In this document: piece by piece, positions 1 to 12,300 of the stretch
How the letters are laid out: the number at the start of each line of letters is the position of its first letter
Position numbering within the stretch: position 1 is the stretch's first letter
Origin: Rhea pennata
Lineage: Eukaryota > Chordata > Aves > Rheiformes > Rheidae
NCBI RefSeq assembly: GCF_028389875.1
Contig: NC_084669.1
Span: forward strand, 35,378,731 to 35,442,730
DNA length: 64,000 nucleotides
Direction: 5' to 3'
The notes under the pieces: model-generated
Databases searched by the model: none
Told to the model about the DNA's origin: nothing
What the model saw: only the letters and a program-made list of their open reading frames with translations
Translations under genes and position numbers: made by a program

Positions 1-190
1 GAAGTAGGAGACTTATTTTGGGTATATTCTACAAATCTAGTCTAGAATCTACACTTCTACCAATTGCCAAAATGTTACACGTACAAGATCTGCAACTCTC
101 AAGAACAAAAAGAAAATTCAAGGCAGGAGAAGCCACTAGTAGACACTTCTCTGGCTAAAGGGAGCTTCATTTAAGTCCAATTTTACTCAC
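1..190 (-). other. CTNNA3: Start of the CTNNA3 intron after coding exon 3
   Basis: This intronic sequence follows the donor at 190-185 (gtgagt). No exon or repeat is seen in the visible 190 bases. The next coding exon lies off the left edge. Confidence 0.8.
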
Positions 191-357
191 CACACTTAAA
201 TGTTCCAATAGGTATGCCACATCAACCATGTCTGCCAGAATAAGAAGCCTTGTGACAGCTGCAAGCAGAGACCGTGCTGCTTGGACAACAGCTTGCCTCT
301 TGGGTAGGTAGCAGGGATCACTGGTAAACTCCTCTGCTGATACCTTTAAGGCTTGAC
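191..357 (-). CDS. CTNNA3: CTNNA3 coding exon 3 (rest of residue 99 to residue 154)
   Basis: This exon is 167 nt. The acceptor ctattttgcag is followed by GT, which completes a Ser codon with the A left by the previous exon, then QALKVSAEEFTSDPCYLPKR and QAARSLLAAVTRLLILADMVDV. The donor is GTG|gtgagt, phase 0. The open frame runs a further eight codons into the intron before a stop, and those codons should not be read as protein. The LLxAVTRLLILADM helix is nearly invariant in alpha-catenins. This is the last CTNNA3 exon inside the window. Confidence 0.94.
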
Positions 358-3300
358 CTGCAAAATAGATTCCCTTAGAATACATTCCAACACTCAGGGG
401 TGGGGGGAATAGTTAAAACTCAATTAGTTATTTGGCAAATCAAAAGTATTACCAACAGAACTAGCAAAATTTTATTGCCTTCAAGCTTTGAAATGAGAGG
501 CAGTTATTGCAGATCATACAGAATAATTCGACACTGAATGATATTTCCTTTCTGTTCTTCTGATTCATTTAATTCTGAAATAATTCCCTTGGCAATCATA
601 CTCTTAACTGGACATAAGCAGGCCAGAGATGCTATGTTAAACATTTCTAGACGCTTTTTTTTTATATTACTATGTACTTCATTGTCTCTACTGTTAAATA
701 GATCTTGGTCACAGGAGGGTCACAGGAGGGAACCAAGTATTGTTCCTCTTATTATAAACGTAAGTTAATGGAATGAAAATCTCATATGCCCCAACATCTG
801 ACTCCAAAACATGCAAAATCTATCCAACAAATCCGGTAACCATGCCTTTACATAACAATATACTACTCTCCATCGTGAAGTTTTGCAAATCAGACTTGAA
901 TGAGAGTCATGTTCTCAACAGCAGCCATTCTGTGCAGAAAATAAAACTCCAGGGGCACAATCTAAGATCTCGGGTTCAAACTCATCTAATAGCACATACA
1001 AGAAGCCCCTATCTATGCAAGTAATGAATTGTTTTCATTTTTCTCCTTTATCATTTATTTAATTATATGTACATTCAAAATAAAATCACTATTAACAAGC
1101 AGCAATAAGCATCTTAATCTTAAATGCAAACATTATCATCTGTTGTCCAGATAGTCAAGTCTCTCACATAAGCTGAGAAAAATCCAGACCAACTTAATTT
1201 CAAAAACATCTGCTTTCACTGAATACCCCTCCAGATGGAAGCCTCATTTGGCTGAACTATTTCAGAATATTAAAGTTCAAGTTATACTGTGTAGACAAAA
1301 TTGTACAGCAGAGCATTTTCATGCAAGGAAACTGAGAGAAACATAGGTGTGAGGCAAACTTCAAATTACCACACCCATGCACAGATCAGTCTGATAGATG
1401 TTACTACATCATTTCTCAAAGGTACTTCCCAGCTAAAAAACAAAATGAAGTACCATAGTAAGTAGCGCAGGGCTGGTCAAGTTGCTCCAAGAGTCCCGAG
1501 ATGACTTAGCACATTGCAGCAAGTGCTCTTTATCACCAATAGGAAATGCTTCTTAGTGCATAGAAATGCTAGAGAGATACAACAAGGACCAATTGCCACG
1601 CTTCTCCTTTGGGGGAAGAAGTTTATGTAGCATTTCAAAAAAAAAAACATAGAAATAAAGCATGAAATGGTCTTATCAAGGTTGACATTTTTATCAATTT
1701 CTTCCAAGCTAGCATGATGCGTTTCTGCTAATGTGGCAGCAATGACAAAAACAATGACAAACAGCTGAGTTTACTTCCATCATTCTGTCACTTAGACTAT
1801 CCTGAGAAAAGAAATGCCGTTAAATTCATTTCTAAACGCACTGCAAACTATTATCACCTTACTGGTTATGGCACAACTCTGAGAAAACTGGCTCTCTAAA
1901 AGCACTGGAAAAACTTGCTGCACAAGCACAAATGGCTAAAACACATGGCTGGCCCAACTCTCTACATCAGTCTGTAAATCGAAAAAGGATGAAAAGTAAT
2001 AAAGTGAATAGTTTCTGCTGTGCTAAAATTAGACAACATCATTAGAAAACACAGTGATTAAAAGATTACATATTCATGAAGCCAGCTCTTCATATGTTGA
2101 TAACTGCCTGCTTATCTTAAACTTGTCCTGTGTTTTGGATGCATCAATAAAACACTTAAATTTTGATATTGCTCCAGGGTTAAACATTGTATTTCTTAAT
2201 CAATATTATTTCTACCTACATCTAAGTCTTGATATAATACAAGGTACATTTTTCCAAGCAGTCAATTGTACCACAGATGTTTTCCACACAGAAAGTCAGA
2301 GTGCAGAAACATGCAGATATTTTGTTGCTCTTGTCTACAAACTCTGAACAAAACTAAGGACAAAATATTGCCTTTTGAAATAACGCAATATAGTATCCTT
2401 GGCACTGTATAGCTTTACTCTAAGGTAAGAAGTCTGGACAGGGCTCATGCAGCAATGCAGTTGACCTGTCTACTTCAAGCTATCTGGTAGTAAAATCAAA
2501 GCTAGAGTCATGCAAAGAGTTTTGCTAGTTTTGCTATCTGAATCAAGTATGTGTTTGTGCAATCTCTGGAGTCCTCAAATCAAACACTAGGCAACTAGAT
2601 TTATACAGAATACATACAATATGTAATTTACGTATATTCATAGAAATACATATAAACATGAGGGATTTCCTGTTAAGCACACAGAAATATACTTCCGTGT
2701 GTTTCCTAAATGAGAATTGAGGGAGACCTATTGAAGCATATCAAGGTTTGCCCAACTGACACGATATATGACTCCATTTTTCAGAATTTAGGTAAAATCA
2801 AGATGTTCTTCCTAGAAATTGTATTTGAGCAAAAAAAAATGAACAAATGTTACAGAAAAATCTATTAATTACAACAGAGCCCACACACCAGCACTATTAG
2901 GCTGATTCTCAGAACACTGAATATATTCAATATGTCGAGGTTCACTAACTTTCTAATAATCCCATCTTTGAAAACAGTGCTTGCTGTTTTGCTTTTAGAT
3001 TTGTTAATGTCATTGTTCAAATAAAGGATCAGAATTTATTCCGACCATTCAAAAGAAAACGCCTAATGTACTACTGTTCTTTTACATCTTACACAGTGCC
3101 TTATGTCCATGTAATTGAACAAGTAATATAGATTTTAATAACAATATTTCACTGCTTGATAGTACTTTATTTCTTACCTTCAGTATAAGGTAAGAATTTA
3201 AAAGAAGAAACCCCACATTAAAGAAAATATCTGATATTATTGCATTTTCTCTATCAGTACTAAAAACCAGTTATTCTTATTTTAAAAAGATAAAACTATT

Positions 3301-6300
3301 CAGAGTTTTCAGAAACTAAGTCTTTGTTAAAACTGTGTATTATCCACAAAAAGAACAGCCTTCCTATAAATCAACTCAGTCCTAGTAAACTTTCATTTAT
3401 AAGCTGAAATTTACTTAAATGTCCACTTCCACTTCTGCACTGAGTTGAAATTCTCTATCAGAGCATAATTCTATCTAACATTCATAGATATGTTTTATGT
3501 ATCTTAACAACGTACTTAGCAATGTCCATAAATAGTAAGAATCACACTAATTTGAGATCAGTTTCTAGCACCTGTTATGTCACAAACCAGTGAAACTAAA
3601 AACTATTCATTTCTTGTACTCAGGCCATCAAATCAAAAATTTCTTTGGTAATTGGCAAGATGCTGCATCACAGCTGTGCATATCCTAACAGAAAACTTAC
3701 TAGAAATAAAAATCATATACTAATCAAAAAGACTGATTTTTAAGTTTTTCCATTTCCCCATCTGCAATGGATAGAAACATTTCTCTAGATGAGTAATATT
3801 TTCAGTACTGGTAGCAGTTTCAAAACACTGGTTTGAGCCCAATAATCATTAAAAAAAAAAAAGTAAACAGAAAACTTCTTACATGCATGTATATCTTTAG
3901 ATATACTTTTAGGGAACTGATCACTACATATGCTAGTAAATTAAAAGCAACTTCGGAAGTTTTAGTGGTTATTTAGGATACAAATTCTGGAAATTCTTTG
4001 TGATTTAATAAAGAGATAGGAAATATAGTGCATTATAATTCAATACAGAGTAACATGAAGTTAAAAATTTTGCTATTTCTTTTCTCTTATGATTTTAAAT
4101 AGAAATAAAACATTCCAAATTTCTCAGAACAAACTGTTTAAATGAACAACCTGACAAACTGTCTCCATTTTATTTTCATATTTAACTGCCATCTGTTTAT
4201 TCTGTCAATTATTGGTTTTGAAGATACTAAGCTGGACATGGTATCTTTCAGGCTGTAAACAACAAGTTAACATCACATCTTCCATATATTTGAAATGTGT
4301 ACACTGTAGTGTAATTTAGATCAGTATATTGTCACATTTTTAAATACATTTGCACAAAAACAAGAAGCAATATCTGCAGTTTAATACGACAGCAAAACAC
4401 AAAACAATGCAAATTTATTGTTTAATCAAGATGTATGAGCTTTGAACTTTAAACAGATGTCCATCTGAGTCCCTGAGTCCCCACTAAGTCCGAGCCCTCT
4501 TGCTTTGCAAGGAGGGTCCATGAGGCAAAAGGTACTCCGGATTGGGAAAAGAGGCAAGTACTGTTAATCCCCCCCCCTCAAATTACTCTGCTTTGCATGG
4601 ACAGAGAGGAAGAAGAAATAACCCTATAGCCTAAATGATTAGATGATCAATGAGAAAAAGTAGACACACTACATATTTAACATACAATAAAGGATTTTTC
4701 AAACCAAGAAGTGCTGGATCCCAGGCCCATATTGACCCCTGACTAGTCAACTAGAGAGTGTCTTATCTGCTATCATGGGCTCCATGAAGGTTTAAAGAAC
4801 CCGTTCAAAAACGGTACAGAAAGACTGACAGACCATCCTCCTCCAAACTCACTATCATGCCTTACACCTTGATGAATAAGGCTCTCCCTGGGGAAATGAG
4901 AGATAAGGGTTTAAGTCCACAAAAACACAAGAGAGCATTCTACCTTTGATAACACCATCTTGGTCAAATGCTTTATAGTATCTGCAAAATAAAGGGAGGA
5001 CCTCTTCCTAACTTCTCTTTCCTCTCGCCCATTCTGGAAATCCCCTCTCAGATTTCAGCTTAGGCTCTTAGCCTCAGAATCACAAATGAAGTGAGAAGCC
5101 ATAAAGCAGCCAAAGCAGGTGAATATTTAAGATACACTTTTCTCCTTAAAAATATTCTTGTCACCCATCTTCTGCAGCTCCCTATTCAGTAGGTTGTTTT
5201 CTGTGGATCTCAGCCACAACACTTCACATGCATTGAGGAGAAAACTTAAGCACATATTTTGAATGTTGTTACTATGAGGTTACTAAGGGCCTCAAATTTG
5301 GACAGCAAATTGTGACACTTTTTTTTTCCTACTTAAGTTTTTTTCTGTTTGAACAAATCTCAGTGTTCTCTGTGTGCTGAACAGGCCCCTCAGTCTCTAC
5401 TTGTTTCAAGATAAAAGAGATTTTTTCCCAAAGCTAAAAAGGGAAAGAGCTTTGGAACTGAAAGATCAACCATCTAAAATGTCCTTTAACTTAATAATGA
5501 TCTGTTTGCAAATAGGGCAAATTACTTGAGTTTAGATACGGTTAACATGGAAAAAGAGGTATCTAACAGTGAATCACTGCACACCATTTCAGCACCCGCA
5601 TTTTTAGCATTTTAGGGCTCTTAACCCATATGGCATTCAACCAGGCTTAAAATTCATTTCACACCTATTTCTACTATTTTGTTCTTTTCACACTACACAG
5701 ATATGAGTCAGAATTATACAATTATATAATACAACATTTGGACAACCACAGAGTTACCCCAGTCATGTTTGGAATTCAAGTGGAGTGAATCACACAGAGA
5801 TTTATTCCTGTTGGATCAGATTCTTTACCAACAAACAAACAAGTACATGAGCAAGATGAGCCAGAAGTGTCTGAAACATGATGAATTTCTTAAAAATGAG
5901 CTGGACATAAACCAAGAAGTCCAGATGAAATTTAGAATGGTCATAGGATCATGACCCCAAAACAGAGGTATGAGATGCAGTCTAGGCCAATCAGAGCCAT
6001 GAGTAAAAGCAGCAGGAAATGACAGCTTCTGTATCAACAGTTAGAATTTTCTTCAAAAGCAGTAGATTGCATGACAGTTTAGAGCAATTTAACCCTTCTC
6101 CAATTTTATTGTAATTTCCATCAAATTAATACTCCTCTCTAATTACATTTGTCATAAACAATGAAACATCAAAGGATGAGTGCGTGAATTTAGTGACATA
6201 AACATAGAAACAGAAAGATGGGAATATATGTTACTTTAGACATTCAGATTAAAGCCGACTGGAAGCCAAGATACATCATAGCTACATAACCAATGGAGGA

Positions 6301-9300
6301 AGTCAAACACCTCCAAGGCATTATTCAGCACATGAGGATAGATGATTCCCAAAGTAAACAGTGTTACTACATTAGCTGATCAGCTGCTGACCACTGTTGT
6401 CAAATGGCTGCTACCTGTGTGCACGCTTATAAAAACCTACAGGAAGAGGTAGAAACAATTCAGCCATAGGTAATTTTTTAAAAAATTAGAGTGCCCACAC
6501 ATTTTACAATACCAAAAAATTACCTGAAAAATCTCTTAAGAAATAATACAACCATGAGCCAGTTGGCAAATCTGCTCTTGGCAAATAGCTGATAAACCCA
6601 TGCAGTTCTGCAGGGCTGTTAGTTGATGGCAGGCAATCTGTCTATACAGATGCTTGCAGTACAGCAAGCACCCCTCAGAGATAGTGGTCAAAATTACATT
6701 CAGACAACAGCTATATGTTCTTCCTTTCTTTAGGAAAGATCATCAGAATTCTTATTTAATTTCTTTTAATTGATTTTCTTTCTCCTTAATCACATTCCTC
6801 TCTCCTATTTGTTTTCACATCTGGCTTTCTCCTTGCTTATTTGCTAGTTTTAATTGCAGCAGTGTGAAAGCCACCGAGAATGCTGTGAATTTTGTACCAT
6901 TCTTTCTCCTCCCACAAGGAAGTATTGTTGCCAAAAAAGTCCTGTCACCCACTCCAGTGAACTGCATCCCTTTGGTAGGTGGATTTACAGTTCCGGAGAA
7001 ACACAGTTGTTAAAGGTAGCTCACTGATGGAGGCAGGGAGGTATTGGAGCCAATAAAAAGAGAGAATTTCTATTCTCCTGATGTTCCCTGGACTATGCAA
7101 TGTGTTAAGCATCAAAATGTGTTCTTAGACACTCAGTCTTCCAGTAGCTAGGTTTGCACTGCTAAGTCACTTGAGCTTTTTTTTTTTTTTTTTTTTTTTA
7201 ACTGCTGAAGGATATATGCCTGCATAATATACATTGTAATTATCATGTCTTCAGTGATTATGAAGATATGGATTACTTTAGCTACATCTGAAGTAACAAT
7301 GAATCTTCTAGTTATTGAAGACAGAAGAACAAATACCTATGTGTGACTGCTGTTGTCTGCACATCTAGTAGGAGCAAGTCTTTCTGTAAGAATCCCTCTA
7401 TGAACAATTTGAGAGCCATGTCAGTTTATGAGTTTATTTCAAACTCAATGGAAAAATCAATGGCTTAAACCAACAACAGCAAATCTATGACCTCTGATTT
7501 ACACTAGCATTTGAAGTCCAGCAGGCATGAATTCCCTCACAAGCAGAACCATGACCAGAGAAGGTTGGGAATCAGTGTCTTGTGGAATGTAAAACTACCT
7601 ACCTTTTCCAAAAACACACAGATGAAGCAATACTAATCACTAGCATGATCACCTATTCTGTTCCCACAAGCATCACCTTTATCTGCTGCAGCAAACAAAG
7701 AATTCTGCTTCAGTCAGCCAGTTGGATGTGGCACTATTAGTGTCAGAGGAAAAGAGATAAGTATCTCCTACATGTTCCTAATATTCAACAGCATGGTAAC
7801 TCAGATTCTCGCAATAACTTTCTACAGATACTACTGGACATATTTTTTTCTGCCACACAGGTTCTCTCACCCCACTCAGATACTACTGTATTCTGTTGCA
7901 CTGCAATTATTTTACTGCTTCACACAAGGAAGTTCCATTTCCACTATCATACAGCTGTTCCTGATGTGTAATCAGAGCCACCACATACGCCCACATTTTA
8001 TGCCTTGCATCAGTATCTTCATTCCCCCTTTCCCACTCAGGGACATCGGATCCAGCACTGGTGATGTCAGAAGCAGCTTTTCTATGAGGGAGCTGTTCTT
8101 GGTTTGATGAAAAGAGTTTATAGCACAGGTGATTTTAAGACACTTTGATACCCTAATTATGTTTCCAGAATGGCTCCCCAGTACAGGAGAGATACAAACA
8201 CATTGAAGCAAGTCCAGCAAAGGGACACAGAAATGATTAAGGGCCTGGAACATCTCTCATGTGAGTAGAGGCTGAGAGCGCAACGGACTGTTCAGCCTGG
8301 AGAAGAGAAGACCGAGGGAAAATCTTATCAATGTGTATGAATATCTGCTGAGAGAGTGTAAAAAAGGTGGAACCACGCTCTTTTCAGTGCTGCCCAGTGA
8401 CAGGATGAGAGGCAATGGTCACAAACCAAAACACAGGTGATTCTATCTGCACATAAGGAAAAGCTTTTTTACTGTGAGGGTGACTGAACCCTGGGACGGG
8501 TGCCCAGAGAGGTTGGAGATACTCATAAGCTATCCGGACAGGGTCCTGGGCAGCCTGATCTAGCTGATCCTGATTGAGCAGGGGGATTAGATGATATCTA
8601 AAAGTCCCTTCTAACTTCATTCTGTGATAATACAAGAGATCACTCTCCTCTCCCTTTAATGAATATCCTTACAGTACCTTCTCCATTTTTTGCCAGTGAA
8701 TGGTAATTTCTTCTAAGCCAAACTTTTATCTCCCTTATTTTCTGTCAGAAGACATACTAAATCTGAACAATCAAAATATCAGATGAGATTTCCTAATTTT
8801 CTCTCAAAAGTTAACTCAAAAAGAAATTTCAAGAAAAAGAAAATTCAAAATTTAACACCAGCAAGTAATGCTTTTAACTATGCTATGTGTGATTTAAGGC
8901 TTATCTAGGAACACAGTTGAGACACAATAACAGCTAAACACATACAACACACTGACATTGCAATAGATGGAAACAACACGGGCAACAACTGTTGCACTTC
9001 TGACCATACAGGGTCACTAAGAAATGGCAATAAATATCAAACATTTTAGCTGCTGTGGCTGTTTGAAAAATAAATTGTAATCACACTGTCACATAAATGC
9101 AAAAAAAAAAAATCATTCTTGCCACGCAAATTCAGACAATAATGATTCCTTCCATAAACTACATCACTGTTTAAAAATGATTAAGCATCAGAACTGAGAC
9201 ACAGGTTACATAGTGTGATATTTGGTGTCAGAAGTATTTGTTGTTGAACAATGCTTCTTATTCCTCTTTATTAAAGGTTAGTTATTTTACAACTATTTCA

Positions 9301-12300
9301 TAGCAGATTATGAATCAGAAGGCATTTTTTTGAAATGTTCTATATATGAAATCTGGCAATTAGATTTTTTTCTAAAATGTTTATATCTGGTTTTAATATC
9401 CTATTTTGTCATTAAATATATAATACATACATATATATATATGCATATATATATACACACACACACACATACTCACACATACGTCTACAAGAGTACCCTT
9501 TAAAGCAACTTCACCAAACCATATCGAAAGGAAGACATGGCAATTCCTCGGTAGCTTTCTGGGTGAAGCTCAGAGCCTACTGACAGCCTGCACAGGCCTG
9601 TCTCGTGATCCATTTTAAGAGTGTTGCAGAAGGAGAATCAAAATGTGGAAGGAGATAGCCCTATAAAGGACTATTTTGAAAAGAAGCTCAAAGAAAAATG
9701 CATAAAACTGCCATATTAAAACAATCAGACTGTTTTATCTTTGATAAAACTTTCTAGAGGTAAGCAACAGCAGAAACTGAATGTATCCAGGAAATATGCC
9801 TGCCATCCATTAAAGCAACATTGCTTTCAGATGTCAATAGCAAAATTCAACTGAATTTGAGAGACCGAAATCTCATACACTGATACCATTCATTGAGACC
9901 AAACTGCAGTCAGCTATGCCATAACCATGCCTCCATTTCTGAAAACATTACAAGTCATGAAATGAGTTAAATACAACATATTAATCTTCTCACATCTGCT
10001 CTTCCCTTGGTCTGCTAACTTGTCCCTTTACTCCCCCAAGAAAATATTATGAACAGGATTATCATCATCATTCTTGAAAAAATTCTATCACTTCTCCAAA
10101 ATGAACTCCTAACACTGAACTCCAAAGGTAACTGGAGCATTTGCACACTGGCCGTACCCATTCAAAATCTTCGTCACAATCTTCAACTTAACATGCTCAG
10201 TGTGAGTCAGAAGCTAGAACATGAACAGAAGAGAGATCTTATTTACACTTTCCAGGTGTTAGTCTGCCACTCTAGGACTGATAGTTTGGTCCAAATCTGA
10301 GTGAAATTATGTAGAGGATTGTTTCAAAATTCCACTATCTAGTAATAAAAGCTGCAGCCACATGCAGAAATTCATAACTGATTTAAAAGCATACGAATAA
10401 AAACACCTGCCAGTCACCATAAAAAAATACACTTACAAATACTGTATGCTATGATATCGACAGCAAGTAGCTGCATGTAAACACATTTTATCAGAATTTA
10501 CGACCCACATCGTTCCAGAGAGCTTGAAGCGAATCACATTAGACATCTAACTGCAGCAAAATGTGATTTGAATAATACAAAATAAAGTTACATACGATGT
10601 GGCATACCACAAATTAAAAAATACATATACAGCTCAAAGTCTAAAAATACTTGCAAAATTAATAAGCTATTTATTGTACAATTGTTCATGAACTTCTTAA
10701 AATTAACTGAACAGTTCAGCAAATCTTTGGAGGAAGATGTGCTGTGAGCACTCTATTTGTCATTGCATAATGATAGGTGATAATACTGACTTAGCTTTTT
10801 TTAAAATGTATGAGCTGTATATACATCTGCTTTATGCACTATTTATTTTTGTAGTCATCTCTGGTCTTGGCTGAGAATCAATAAACAAATGGAAAATGTG
10901 AAATGTTTTTGCATTATCTATGTGTAAAAATCATTATAAAACCATAAGTTTCCTTTGTATCCTGTGTTACCTGCCTAGAACGGATGGGTTACAGGAGTAC
11001 TTCAAAATGAATGACTTAAAAACAAAACCCACCTGATCAGTTTAAGAGAGAGCAATGATATTTGCTGGTTATAACCCTTTTCATCTCAAAAGCACCCTGA
11101 AGTACCTCAGACAAAATACGCATACATCATAAATGCTGAAAAGTAGCCACCTCTGGAAGCAGTAAGAAGCCAGTATCTAGTAACCACTACCCTGCACAGC
11201 AGCAGAGACTCAGAAATTGGCCCAACTGCACATGCAGGAAGACAAAATACAAAAGAAAAATTATCTGAAGTAGTTGCAACTTTACTAAGAGCAGATGATA
11301 TGAAGACCTGACTTAAATGATTGATGCACAGTCTTTCAGGCACAAATTGTCATGTGGCTTAAGAATGCTGCTCAGCAGTGAAAAAAAGATTAAAGTCTAC
11401 TTTGCCCTCTAATAAAACCAAGCTTGGTTACTAACTCATCTGATAACATCGTCTGACAATAATTTTATTGAGTAGATCATTGCTCTTTGCTTGCCTGTTC
11501 TCACTTATTTGGGAAGGCTTCCATCAGTCCCTCTTAATCTGATCCCAGGCAAACACTTGGAACCATTCATTTATGAAATTCAAGGAGTGTTGATGAGAGG
11601 AAATCTTTCCCACGTGACCTTGAACCAAAAGCATTACTTCTCTGTCCCCTTTTTTCTCCGAGACCTTCTCCCAAATCAGTTTTTAAGGCTGATTTCTACA
11701 GGAACCTGTTTTGGACACCTGCCATCCGAGATACAACTATTTCAGCTTGGCCTTATTCACCCGGCCAGCTTATTCACCAAACTTCCACAGGGAGAGCAAA
11801 AATCAGAGTTTGTAACAGATACAGCCTGACAGAAAAAAAGTGACTAACAGTGTTCTCAGTAGATCATAAAAGCTAGTCCTATTTGGGGAGTCCGGATGGA
11901 AATGGTGAGAGGGGTCATTAGGAAATTGGAATAAAGCATAAATTGGCCAAATACGAGCTGCTCTATCAGGGAGGGCCTTCAGAAGCTTAAACAAAGAAAT
12001 CTTTCTCTTATTGTAGTCTCAAAATGTAACTCCAGAGAGCCCTACATTATCTTCTCAAATTAAATCCTTGCTACCTCACAAAAGAAGAAAATTATCTGTT
12101 TTCAAACTTCCATCTAAAAGACATTAATCCTTGATTCATGAAAACAGTTTTTTCAAGAGCAGCACTGAAGCATGTATAAACTTAAACATTTCCTTAACAG
12201 CCACTGAGAGGGAATGAATTAATTCCTGTCTTAACTTGGGGGGGGGGGGGGGGGGGGGGGAAGCCAAAACACTCACCAATGTGTTTTTCCACAATGAGGC

